Shown: positions 1-7,017, counted from the first letter of the stretch. The stretch is DNA of 10,970 nt from DASWIV01 sp036397475 (GCA_036397475.1 DASWIV010000215.1:1-10970); one strand, 5' to 3'. Made by a program: numbers and translations. Notes: generated from the sequence alone by a model not told the origin.

Positions 1-480
1 AAAGGAAAAGTCGGTGCAAGGAAGTTTGAGATTACGAGAGGACTTCCGGACGCCCTTGACCTGTTGACGGTAGCTGTTGAAGCCGGACTTGGTTTCGATA
101 TGGCACTTGCCAAGGTTGTCGAGAAAATGAAAGGACCGGTCGCTGAAGAATTCGGAAGAGTTCTGCATGAGGTCAGGATGGGAAAACAGCGTCGTGACGC
201 GATGAAGGATATGGCTGAGAGGGCTGACGTACCGGACCTCAGCCAGTTCATTTCCGCGCTTGTCCAGGCGGATAAACTCGGTGTGAGCCTTGCAAACGTC
301 CTTCGTGTACAGTCAGACCAGATGAGGCTGAAGAGGCGCCAGAGAGCCGAGGAAACGGCCATGAAAGCGCCTCTTAAGATGAGTTTTGTGCTGGTATTCT
401 TCGTATTGCCGGCACTGCTGATCGTGCTTCTCGGTCCCGCCGGTATCGCTGTAATTGAACAGCTCAGCGACAAGACGTAA
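1..480 (+). CDS. tadC: TadC-like type II secretion system F-domain protein, 3' part
   Basis: This is an inner-membrane platform protein of the Tad (tight adherence) pilus family, which works with the TadA ATPase and TadB to assemble Flp-type pili. The frame is already open at base 1, so the N terminus lies outside the window; 159 residues remain. The visible part starts with a GLPDALDLL segment followed by VAVEAGLGFDMAL, the typical opening of the cytoplasmic T2SSF domain. It continues with a stretch on the pattern QADKLGVSLANVL, then a basic RLKRRQRAEETAMKAPLK segment before a long hydrophobic helix (LVFFVLPALLIVLLGPAG) near the C terminus. This order is characteristic of TadC rather than GspF or PilC. 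The final residues after the helix are short and polar. The rest of a tad cluster would be expected upstream. TadB is the nearest alternative, but the C-terminal layout favours TadC. Confidence 0.85.
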   Translation, partial: KGKVGARKFEITRGLPDALDLLTVAVEAGLGFDMALAKVVEKMKGPVAEEFGRVLHEVRMGKQRRDAMKDMAERADVPDLSQFISALVQADKLGVSLANVLRVQSDQMRLKRRQRAEETAMKAPLKMSFVLVFFVLPALLIVLLGPAGIAVIEQLSDKT

Positions 481-498
481 TCGGGTTAACAATTCGCC

Positions 499-849
499 AT
501 GTGCGATAACATCGTTAAATTGCAATCAAGCGAAGGCGACTCTATCACTTGCAGGGTCGCCTCTACTTTCTGGACACGGTTTCGCGGCCTGATGGCGTCG
601 CCTCCACCCCCGCCGGGCGAGGGTTTGCTGATCACAAACTGCAATTCCATACATATGTTCTTCATGCGGTTCGCGATCGACGCTATATTCCTCGATGACG
701 AATTCAGGATCGTGAAACTGGTGAAAGACCTTGCTCCCGGTAAACTTGTCGGCGCTGTCAAGGGGGCAAAACAGGTTATCGAGCTGGTATCGGGAAGTAC
801 GCCGGAATCGTTCGAGCCTGGCGGAACTCTTGATATATCGCCAGTGTAA
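499..849 (+). CDS. DUF192 family protein
   Basis: This 116-residue protein matches the DUF192 family, small beta-rich proteins of unknown biochemical role. Visible family features are RFRGLM (residues 27-32), GEGLLI (40-45), the signature IHMFFMRFAIDAIFLD (51-66), a conserved Pro at 80 and a VIEL segment (93-96). Many DUF192 proteins are exported. This one has no signal peptide and should be cytoplasmic, as is common when the gene sits beside tad genes. It begins 18 bases after the tadC-like stop and probably shares its transcript. An in-frame TAA at 487-489 excludes an earlier start, so ATG 499 is used although no clear Shine-Dalgarno sequence precedes it. A run of five prolines (35-39) between the RFRGLM and GLLI motifs is unusual. 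Family assignment is solid; a link to pilus function is inferred from position only. Confidence 0.82.
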   Translation: MCDNIVKLQSSEGDSITCRVASTFWTRFRGLMASPPPPPGEGLLITNCNSIHMFFMRFAIDAIFLDDEFRIVKLVKDLAPGKLVGAVKGAKQVIELVSGSTPESFEPGGTLDISPV

Positions 850-883
850 TCAAAAATTAAAGTTAATGTGGTAACATTCCCGC

Positions 884-2113
884 GTGAGATATGTAGCGGG
901 AATTATTTGTGTTCTGGCTGTTTATTTTGCGGCATCGCCGGCAAATGCTGACTGGAATATTCCTTCAACTCTTGAAGTCGTGGTCATTGAGAAACAGGAA
1001 GATGGATTTCTTGTCCATCAATTTATCGAATCAACATATTTTCTATTTTATTATAATTCAGATGGATTCATTCCATCCTTATTGCCGGATCCGGTTTCAC
1101 AAGGGTCTTATGAGATCCTAGAAGCGAAAAATGAGCCGCTGTTATTGTTCGTGAACAATTACGTTCAGGACCTGGAGGATTCAATTATTGGTGAAGTGCG
1201 CGATGAGGAGATAACGCAACTTGAATTTGAAGATGACAGGCAGATCATTGAGGGACTATTTCAAATCCCATTCTGGCCATTTATAGCTACAAGTGAAGTG
1301 CCCATGAAAGGAATTGATGCCAGTCGTGCTCAGCAGATCCCACATGAACGCGGCAGCCAGTTCCCTGCAATGAATTATCTCAGCGAGAGCTCACAATCAA
1401 ACATCATTATCAAGAACGTGACGGAATCTACTATTTATCTGGATGGAGTACAGGGAGAGCTGGAAGGCAACGGGCTGGTTTTGAGTTATAACCTGGAGTC
1501 AGACACAAATGAGTTCAGGTACTCCCCGCAAATTACAGGCAGTGTCATTGCAATATACACAGTAGGTTGTACTTCCGAAATTACTTCGACGGACATGGTC
1601 AAGGTGGATTTTGACAAACTGATGTATGAGCAGAACCTTGAAGAGTCAGATCAGCATTCAACTGATTTAGTGTTTTCCATTGATCAGACTATTCAGAATG
1701 AAAGGGTCATTTCGCGTGCTGTCCTAATTAATCAGCGGTATCACGCGAAAAAAGATATATTACTCGCCTTGAGATCAACAGATCCCTCTGAATCTGAATC
1801 TGTTCCACAATACCCGCTCTGGACCAAAGTCGCCATCTTCTGGCTCCTCTACGGTATCTCAGTCATCCTTATAAATCTCATCTTTACTTTCTCAACAGAC
1901 CCGTTTTATATCCTCTTTCTGAAATCAATCGCCATTTATCCGGTTATGGTAGTCGCGAGCCTGTTATTTTCAGGACTGATGGGCCTTGGTTTTGTCCCTG
2001 CCGCCCTGGGATTATCGCGGTTCCTGGCGCCGGATGGCAAACGTATCCGTGCCGCTCTGAGCCTTATCGGCTCAAGTTTTATCATATCCCTGATTATATT
2101 TTTTACATCCTGA
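884..2113 (+). CDS. Exported protein with three C-terminal membrane segments, function unknown
   Basis: I do not recognise the family of this 409-residue protein. It starts at GTG 884 with a clear signal peptide (hydrophobic core about residues 4-17, likely cleavage after the ANA at 20-22). A region of about 285 residues follows, rich in beta-forming, acidic and aromatic residues, which should lie outside the cytoplasm. Then come three hydrophobic segments: about 313-335, 341-372 (a long one, possibly a hairpin) and 389-407, ending almost at the C terminus. The layout, with an extracytoplasmic sensor-like or adhesive domain in front of membrane helices, does not identify a role. The DNA looks AT-richer than the genes on either side, with many ATT, TTT and TTA codons, which may mean separate ancestry. 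An ATG at 866 in the same frame is followed at once by TAA. No convincing ribosome site is seen. It lies 34 bases after the DUF192 gene. Confidence 0.75.
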   Translation: MRYVAGIICVLAVYFAASPANADWNIPSTLEVVVIEKQEDGFLVHQFIESTYFLFYYNSDGFIPSLLPDPVSQGSYEILEAKNEPLLLFVNNYVQDLEDSIIGEVRDEEITQLEFEDDRQIIEGLFQIPFWPFIATSEVPMKGIDASRAQQIPHERGSQFPAMNYLSESSQSNIIIKNVTESTIYLDGVQGELEGNGLVLSYNLESDTNEFRYSPQITGSVIAIYTVGCTSEITSTDMVKVDFDKLMYEQNLEESDQHSTDLVFSIDQTIQNERVISRAVLINQRYHAKKDILLALRSTDPSESESVPQYPLWTKVAIFWLLYGISVILINLIFTFSTDPFYILFLKSIAIYPVMVVASLLFSGLMGLGFVPAALGLSRFLAPDGKRIRAALSLIGSSFIISLIIFFTS

Positions 2114-2122
2114 ATATCATAT

Positions 2123-2150
2123 TTGATAACTATCCGGATTCTGCTACAAT
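2123..2150 (+). promoter_or_regulatory. Predicted sigma70-type promoter for the coiled-coil gene unit
   Basis: A -35 box TTGATA at 2123-2128 (five of six consensus bases) is separated by 16 bp from a -10 box TACAAT at 2145-2150 (five of six). It lies 10 bases after the stop of the membrane-protein gene, in the 89-base gap before the TTG start at 2203. Transcription would begin near 2157, giving a leader of about 45 bases that includes the ribosome site at 2190-2194. No CIRCE-type inverted repeat is seen nearby. Prediction from sequence only. Confidence 0.6.
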
Positions 2151-2189
2151 TAAATCACCTGAATTTTACTTTCGGCGATCCGGGGCAAA

Positions 2190-2194
2190 AAGGA
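2190..2194 (+). promoter_or_regulatory. Ribosome binding site deciding a TTG start
   Basis: AAGGA sits 8 bases upstream of TTG 2203. It supports this non-ATG start for the Hsp70-domain gene, whose first in-frame ATG would fall only at residue 205. Confidence 0.65.
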
Positions 2195-2202
2195 ATCTGG
2201 AT

Positions 2203-2868
2203 TTGGAGATTGAAGCTGGAAAATCATCCGATACCGGCGATGAGCCTGTATCTTCACACGACGAAAATACCGGTGAGTTAGCATCTTCGCTTGAAGCGGA
2301 CGATACAAGCGCGCCACCACCTTTACCAAGGGCTCCCGAGAAGGAGGACCGGGCGCGCTCGTCGCAGACAGAGGCGAAGGTGGTCCGCCGAATTTCAAGC
2401 TCGATCGGTATCGGCCTTCCACGGAATAAATACCGGGTATTCATTGGCAAGGGCGCGATTCCCCCGCTGAATGAAATCAAGCAGTTTGTCGCTCCACTTG
2501 CCGATATCGATAAGGTCAGAATTAAAATAATTGAAGGCGACAATGAATCGGCCGATAAAAACCTGTATGTGGGAGAGATCGGGATTAACAACATCAAGCT
2601 GCGAGAAGATGGCAAGGCTGAGCTTGAGCTGGATTTTTCCCTGAACGCGTCGGGAATTCTGACTGTAAGGCTGAGGGACAGGATAGGGAATCTGGAAGGT
2701 GTAGCGCGGTTCGTTCCCCATCAGTTCAGGAAGGCTCCCATACAGGATGAACCTGAAATCAGCAGACTCCCTATAGAGGAATTAAATAAGAAAATCTCCC
2801 TTTTGGAAGAGCAAATGCAGGCCCTCAAAGGGGAACTCGAGGTTCGCGGGGAAGGTAAAGAAAGCTGA
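2203..2868 (+). CDS. Orphan Hsp70 (DnaK-like) substrate-binding beta-domain protein with C-terminal coiled coil
   Basis: This 221-residue protein has three parts. Residues 1-65 are low-complexity, acidic, Ser- and Pro-rich and probably disordered. Residues about 66-170 follow the DnaK substrate-binding beta sandwich step by step: SIGIGLPRNKYRVFIGKG aligns with the SLGIET..IAKN strand pair, then IPPLNEIKQF with IPTKxSQVF, IKIIEGDNESADKN with the VLQGER..AxDN segment, YVGEIGINNI with LGQFxLxGI, and LELDFSLNASGILTVRLRD with IEVTFDIDADGILHVSAKD. Residues about 187-212 form a short coiled coil where DnaK has its alpha-helical lid. No nucleotide-binding domain is present here or in flanking DNA, so it cannot run an ATP-driven chaperone cycle by itself. 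It may hold peptides or act as an interaction module (inference). TTG 2203 is chosen because of the AAGGA site; GTG at residue 60 is a weaker alternative. It opens a four-gene unit. Confidence 0.78.
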   Translation: MEIEAGKSSDTGDEPVSSHDENTGELASSLEADDTSAPPPLPRAPEKEDRARSSQTEAKVVRRISSSIGIGLPRNKYRVFIGKGAIPPLNEIKQFVAPLADIDKVRIKIIEGDNESADKNLYVGEIGINNIKLREDGKAELELDFSLNASGILTVRLRDRIGNLEGVARFVPHQFRKAPIQDEPEISRLPIEELNKKISLLEEQMQALKGELEVRGEGKES

Positions 2869-2898
2869 CCGTTGCATTCGGTTGGGTAAGGACCCTTC

Positions 2899-3591
2899 GT
2901 GACCCGGGAGACACCTGAAATTCCATCCGGCGAAAATCCGGAACAGCTAATACACCCTCAGGCGAAAGATGAGGATAAACGTGGCATTGGCAAACGGTTT
3001 GCTAACGGCATCCGCAAGTTGTCGAGCATACGGCTGGGTGGGGGAGAAACGTATGAAAGCCTTCTGGAAAAGCATAAAGAGCTGGAGGTACAACTCGATG
3101 CCGCGAAGGAAGAAGAGATCAAAGCCAGAATTCAGCGATCCAGGTTCCTGAAAATACTGGATAAGGGAAAAGCGATTGTTCTTTCAAGAAAGAAGCAGCG
3201 CCTGGAACTCCAGGAATTAATACTGGAGAAGCGGAAGAAGGTCCGGGAAGCGCACGATGTGGCTGATGAAGGAACGGATGCGGAGATCCCGGCGCTGGAA
3301 AAAAAGATCGCGGACCTGGAGAGCGATGTCGATACACTTCGCGAATCTCTGAGGCTTCACCTGCGCGACAGGATTGCCGTACAGGAATCTCTCGGTAAGT
3401 CCCGGGAAGAGTTGCAGGACCTGCTGACCGAAAGCCTTCTGTGGAAAATACACCATGCTGAAATAGATAGCGACACGGATGTCGGCACAGGGGTTATAGC
3501 TGAATTACTGGGGCGGGTGCTGGTACTGGAGAAGGAAGAATCCAGGTTGAGGGGAACCCTTGAAAACCGGAAAAATAATGATATTAACTAA
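2899..3591 (+). CDS. Coiled-coil protein with basic amphipathic N-terminal segment
   Basis: No family is recognised for this 230-residue protein. Residues 1-25 are polar. Residues 27-46 form a likely amphipathic helix: Ile30, Phe34, Ile38, Leu41, Ile44 and Leu46 fall on one face, while Lys27, Arg28, Lys32, Arg33, Arg39, Lys40 and Arg45 provide positive charge. Such segments often bind membranes or acidic partners. After a Gly-Gly-Gly break at 47-49 the protein is heptad-patterned, charged and helical almost to the end (about 52-118, 127-182 and 196-225), with a short polar interruption around 186-196. It has no signal peptide and no membrane helix, so it is cytoplasmic. GTG 2899 is supported by AAGGA at 2888-2892, 6 bases upstream. 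The gap to the preceding gene is 30 bases, consistent with one transcript. Confidence 0.7.
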   Translation: MTRETPEIPSGENPEQLIHPQAKDEDKRGIGKRFANGIRKLSSIRLGGGETYESLLEKHKELEVQLDAAKEEEIKARIQRSRFLKILDKGKAIVLSRKKQRLELQELILEKRKKVREAHDVADEGTDAEIPALEKKIADLESDVDTLRESLRLHLRDRIAVQESLGKSREELQDLLTESLLWKIHHAEIDSDTDVGTGVIAELLGRVLVLEKEESRLRGTLENRKNNDIN

Positions 3592-3664
3592 AGTTTGCAA
3601 CAAATGAGAAAATGTCTAGGCAAACCGGATTAAGTTGTGGTAACATGCCCCCTACGAAGCCAAC

Positions 3665-3670
3665 AGGAGG
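3665..3670 (+). promoter_or_regulatory. Strong Shine-Dalgarno sequence partly within a small hairpin
   Basis: AGGAGG lies 11 bases before ATG 3682 and fixes that start over the upstream in-frame GTG at 3637. CAGGA (3664-3668) and TCCTG (3673-3677) could pair across a 4-base loop and cover most of this site. Confidence 0.6.
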
Positions 3671-3681
3671 TTTCCTGGTTA

Positions 3682-4374
3682 ATGAGTGAAGATCGGGTTT
3701 CGGAACTCGAAAAAGAGATCCGGGAGCTCAACCTGAAACTGGAAATTGAGCGCCAAAAGAACCGGAAACTTGAGCAGGAGAACCAGAAGCTCAAGGATAA
3801 ATTAACGCGGCAGACCCGTGCTGAGCGAACTGTTAAAGTTGCAGCTCCACCATCGGCGTCCATACCGCAACCCTCCGCCATGCCCGGGGACAGTGATGAA
3901 CTCGAGGGTGGCGCTACTGAGGAAGAAGTCGACAGACTTCGCGATAAACTGCGTACCCTTACTGCTCAGAAAGATAACAGTGAGCAGGAGAAATGGGACC
4001 AGTCTAAGGAAGTCATCGAGCACAAGGAAACTCTTCAGCGTCTGAGGGTCAAGAAAATCAATATCAAGAAGGATATTGAAGAGCTCAACGAGCGTCTGGA
4101 CCGCAAGGAAAACCAGAATTTCAAGAGCCGTCTTGAAATTACGGACCTGAAGAAAGAAGAGTCCAGGACGCATCGGACTGCCGACGATGCCGAGGCGGAA
4201 CGCATCGGATTTGAAGAGCAGATCGCCCAGGTTGAGAAAATTATCGAAGGCGAAAAAGACAAGCTCAAGGTTGAGAAAATCGCCCGCGATAAAATTCAGT
4301 TCGCGCTGAACAGGGCTCAAAAAATTAAAGCCGAGTACGAATCTCATTTCTTCGCACGGTTTTATAACAAATAA
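3682..4374 (+). CDS. Two-segment coiled-coil protein with Pro/Ser linker
   Basis: This 230-residue cytoplasmic protein matches no family I know. The first coiled coil covers residues about 4-45 with regular leucines in an a/d pattern. A linker rich in Ala, Pro, Ser and Gly follows (about 52-78). A second, much longer and highly charged helix runs from about 79 to 218. The last eight residues, FFARFYNK, are aromatic and basic and might be a docking peptide. ATG 3682 is preferred to the upstream GTG 3637 because AGGAGG (3665-3670) precedes it and because the 15 extra residues would include a Cys, a Pro and a Trp unlike the rest. The 90-base gap before it is one of the two longest in the window and holds no recognisable terminator. 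Long uninterrupted coils resemble scaffold or filament proteins, but sequence similarity among coiled coils is not evidence of shared function. Confidence 0.72.
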   Translation: MSEDRVSELEKEIRELNLKLEIERQKNRKLEQENQKLKDKLTRQTRAERTVKVAAPPSASIPQPSAMPGDSDELEGGATEEEVDRLRDKLRTLTAQKDNSEQEKWDQSKEVIEHKETLQRLRVKKINIKKDIEELNERLDRKENQNFKSRLEITDLKKEESRTHRTADDAEAERIGFEEQIAQVEKIIEGEKDKLKVEKIARDKIQFALNRAQKIKAEYESHFFARFYNK

Positions 4375-4418
4375 ATTCCTCCGGTTAAGGATTCAGAATT
4401 ATTTTCGGGTGAATCAGC

Positions 4419-5093
4419 ATGGACCAACGCCAGCTTGAAAAGGAAAGAATCAGATTGACGCGTGAGATCGCGATGCTGGAAAGCCAGCTAAGCTCCGCTA
4501 TCCGCGGCAAAGAGGAAAAGCTGGAAGAGAATAAAACCATCCGGGAGGAAATCGCCAGGCTCGAGGAAGAGAATAAAGCCCTGGAGGAAGAAACCCGGAA
4601 GCTGGACGACGAGATTTCCAAACTGGATGAAGAATTCAAGCAGGCGCAGCTGGACGCTGGCCGGCTCCGTCGCGAAATAAAAATCAACAACGAGAGAGCC
4701 GAATCCGAAGTTAAAAAATCGGATGGGCTTAAAAAGCAGCTTCTTGGACTTCAGAATAATCTTGAGATCCTTAGACGTGAAATCAAGTCGGAGATTGACG
4801 AAAGACGTAACCTTGAAGCGAGACTTCGCAAAACCAATTCCCATATCGACTCGATGAAAGAGCATAAGCTGTCGCGGGTTGTCACCAGTAAACTCGAAAA
4901 ATTGGACTGGTATCAGCGATCTGACGATTACGAACTGGCTGACTACAGCGATGACGGGGACGGCGTTTCCGAAGAGATGTCCGCCGTAGCGGAAGAACCG
5001 GCAACCGAGCCGTCTGAAAGCACCGATGAAGCTGCTGTTAAAGTTAAGAAAGATAACGGCGACAGTGATGGGATTGATTTTTCAGTAGGTTAG
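4419..5093 (+). CDS. Coiled-coil protein with acidic C-terminal tail
   Basis: This 224-residue protein is unrecognised by family. Residues about 3-145 form one long heptad-patterned, Glu/Lys/Arg-rich coiled coil of the kind seen in SMC-like and intermediate-filament-like proteins. No Walker or hinge motif is present, so it is not an SMC ATPase. A segment with KLEKLDWYQRSDDYELADY (about 158-176) follows, and the rest to 224 is acidic and probably disordered. That composition recalls the acidic N terminus of the first protein of the unit. ATG 4419 is preceded by GGTGA at 4408-4412. It is the last gene of the four-gene unit, 44 bases after the previous one, and its stop is only 9 bases before the terminator hairpin. 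Confidence 0.72.
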   Translation: MDQRQLEKERIRLTREIAMLESQLSSAIRGKEEKLEENKTIREEIARLEEENKALEEETRKLDDEISKLDEEFKQAQLDAGRLRREIKINNERAESEVKKSDGLKKQLLGLQNNLEILRREIKSEIDERRNLEARLRKTNSHIDSMKEHKLSRVVTSKLEKLDWYQRSDDYELADYSDDGDGVSEEMSAVAEEPATEPSESTDEAAVKVKKDNGDSDGIDFSVG

Positions 5094-5101
5094 AAATTAA
5101 T

Positions 5102-5125
5102 AAGCGCCGCTGGCGCTTTTTTTTT
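5102..5125 (+). terminator. Rho-independent terminator
   Basis: The inverted repeat AAGCGCC / GGCGCTT (5102-5108 and 5112-5118) closes a 3-base loop and is followed by an unbroken T run to 5125. It sits directly after the last coiled-coil gene. In the opposite direction the stem is followed by a weaker, interrupted run of T (TTATTAATTT), so it could also slow transcription arriving from the converging FapA gene. Confidence 0.88.
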
Positions 5126-5127
5126 GC

Positions 5128-7005
5128 CTAATTTTCGTCGACAGGGGCTTGTTCATCGCCGCCACCTGTTTCCGATTCAAAATCCGGCTCAGCCAAATCG
5201 CCGATCAGGACCACATCGGGGCCTTCTTTAATGAAGATAGCCTGGTGGAATATGGACTTAATCGGGCGTGACGCGGTTTTGATGGTCAGTGTTACTCCCG
5301 GGTAAATTGTTTTTACCGCTTCAATCCTTCCTTCGGAGCATCGCTGAAGATCTTCTTCAAGTGACGCGATAGTTGACGCGATTGTTTCGATGTCGCTCCG
5401 GAGTTGTTCGGTTATCGCATAAAGTGTTGAATACAACTCTTCTTTGTCCGCACTCAGTCCGGACTTCGATTTCATGGCTCCTAATGCGACGTGATTTCTT
5501 GATGCTTTCTCGTAGTCCGATTTTTTCTTTTTGATGGTTGTCCTGTTATCTTCCAGTTCATTCAGCAGGTGCGGATTGACTCCGACTTTTATTTTTGTCT
5601 GAACTGCCATTTCAGATCCAATGAATGTGGCTTTAACGAGATTGCCGGCTTTTACGGTCCCTCCGAAAATACTGCCCTTGGTTCCCGACACTACGATGCG
5701 CTCGCCTGCTGAAGTATTGGAATGAATCAGCGCTTCATCCACAATCACAGATTCCTCAGCTTCGAGACTGGCACCTTCAATGAATTTTGCAATAATGTCC
5801 TTGCCGGCCGAGAGCCTGCTCTTTCCCTGTCCCTTAATACCGCGTTTCAGGAATATGGATCCGCCAGCGATAATGTTTCCGCCATCGACATATTCCTGGC
5901 AGGTGACATCCCCCTCGGCTTTTACGGTAAATCCTGTCTTGATGGTTCCACGCACTATTACATTTCCTACAAATTCGACATTCCCGGTCGAATAATCGAC
6001 CGAATCCACTGTCAGTACTTCTTCGATGACGATTTTGCCGCCAACGAGCCGTGGCAATCCCTTGATATCTGCAATAAGTAAATTCGGATTTCCGGGCGAT
6101 AAGGTCGTTCCTTTACCCAGTGGTGACTTTACTTCCTTCCCTGGTTTCGCCGGAATTGGTTTTCCTGTTACATCAGTGCCTTGAATCCCGGTGGTAGGAG
6201 GAATAATCTCAACCAGTGGAGCGCCTTTCTCCACATTTTTGAATAAATTCAGGTCCTTGAAATCCGCGTAATCTTTTTCATCAATACTTGGGCCAACTTC
6301 CTCTCCGAATGCATCGAACAGGTAATTTATCTTACCATCCTCGCCATCGACAGGATCGGATGCTGTCGCGATCCTCATCTGTAAATTTGGCTCTATGGCA
6401 TTTGCGAGTTTCTGTAGTTTTTCTGATCTTACACCGTAAACGACTTCGTGCTTAAGTAATATTTTCTCCATATCCTCGACAGTCAGGAACTTGCCACCAT
6501 ACGGCGGATGATAATCGATGTATGCGGTTTTTCTATCCTGTGCAATAGTGACCTCGATATTCGAGTCCCTGCGTTCAGCGCATTTGAACGTTGTGAAGGC
6601 TCTGTCCTTTCCCTGTGACTGCAGGTGCCGCCTGATTACATCCGTAAAAATATAGAACTGTCCAAAACCTGCAATATGGATCTCAGCCCTGATATCGTTC
6701 TCGCTTACAAAATTTTCTTTTCCAAGAGGAGCAGCCATATTCAGCATTATGCTGTCATCGTCCCTGGCCTCGATCCAGCAGGCTCCACGTACCTTGCCTT
6801 CAATATCTTCCGTGATTTTTACAGTACACGGTTCGTTGGTATCGAGTGCATCAATGAGTGGTTTCCTGTCGTATTTTTCAAGGCCGATTTTCTGAAGCTC
6901 GTACTTGACGTCATCAAAGGTAACAGGCTTTTCTTTTCCACCATAAGGCAGGAAAATGCAGTACAGAACCGCCTGATTCACATATATTTTAAAACTGCGA
7001 ATCAT
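5128..7005 (-). CDS. FapA family (DUF342) protein with duplicated N-terminal module
   Basis: FapA-family proteins have a right-handed beta-helix core with a coiled coil. The best-studied member, in Vibrio, binds the glucose phosphotransferase protein IIA and affects flagellar placement; most others are uncharacterised. In this 625-residue protein a module around PYGGK at 20-24 is followed by a better-conserved one around PPYGGKFLTVED (167-178). The family motif VDGEDGKINYLFD is at about 219-231. The Gly- and Val-rich beta-helix region spans about 260-475, a coiled coil about 478-560, and a short beta domain and acidic tail end the protein. ATG 7005 is chosen because AAGGA (7013-7017 on this strand) lies 7 bases upstream; GTG 7020 overlaps that site. 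No flagellar genes are in view, so a flagellar role is not implied. The gene is 37 bases downstream of the mtaB-like gene. Confidence 0.85.
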   Translation of the reverse strand: MIRSFKIYVNQAVLYCIFLPYGGKEKPVTFDDVKYELQKIGLEKYDRKPLIDALDTNEPCTVKITEDIEGKVRGACWIEARDDDSIMLNMAAPLGKENFVSENDIRAEIHIAGFGQFYIFTDVIRRHLQSQGKDRAFTTFKCAERRDSNIEVTIAQDRKTAYIDYHPPYGGKFLTVEDMEKILLKHEVVYGVRSEKLQKLANAIEPNLQMRIATASDPVDGEDGKINYLFDAFGEEVGPSIDEKDYADFKDLNLFKNVEKGAPLVEIIPPTTGIQGTDVTGKPIPAKPGKEVKSPLGKGTTLSPGNPNLLIADIKGLPRLVGGKIVIEEVLTVDSVDYSTGNVEFVGNVIVRGTIKTGFTVKAEGDVTCQEYVDGGNIIAGGSIFLKRGIKGQGKSRLSAGKDIIAKFIEGASLEAEESVIVDEALIHSNTSAGERIVVSGTKGSIFGGTVKAGNLVKATFIGSEMAVQTKIKVGVNPHLLNELEDNRTTIKKKKSDYEKASRNHVALGAMKSKSGLSADKEELYSTLYAITEQLRSDIETIASTIASLEEDLQRCSEGRIEAVKTIYPGVTLTIKTASRPIKSIFHQAIFIKEGPDVVLIGDLAEPDFESETGGGDEQAPVDEN

Positions 7006-7012
7006 TGAGGAT

Positions 7013-7017
7013 TCCTT
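7013..7017 (-). promoter_or_regulatory. Ribosome binding site of the FapA-family gene
   Basis: AAGGA on the minus strand, 7 bases before ATG 7005. It selects this start rather than the in-frame GTG at 7020, which lies upstream of the site. Confidence 0.65.

Noticed and set aside
868..880. The 10-mer GTGGTAACAT occurs before two genes, at 868-877 and again at 3637-3646.
   Set aside because: Repeats of 10 bases are expected by chance many times in a window of this size, and neither copy fits a good promoter or a paired operator.
2114..2202. Possible heat-shock operator (CIRCE-like repeat) before the Hsp70-domain gene.
   Set aside because: No TTAGCACTC-type inverted repeat is present; only a short ATCCGGAT palindrome is seen in the promoter spacer.
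2114..2868. The Hsp70-domain gene as the remnant of a full dnaK broken by a frameshift.
   Set aside because: No nucleotide-binding domain motifs are visible upstream in any frame; the space before it is a promoter and an unrelated membrane-protein gene.
3802..4347. Long open frames on the minus strand across the coiled-coil genes.
   Set aside because: They lie opposite Glu/Lys-rich coding sequence, which naturally lacks stops in the complement; they show Phe/Leu-rich artefact proteins and no ribosome sites.
4419..5093. Coiled-coil protein as an SMC/RecN-type ATPase or phage tape-measure fragment.
   Set aside because: No Walker A, Walker B or signature motif, no hinge, and no phage genes nearby; resemblance is only coiled-coil composition.
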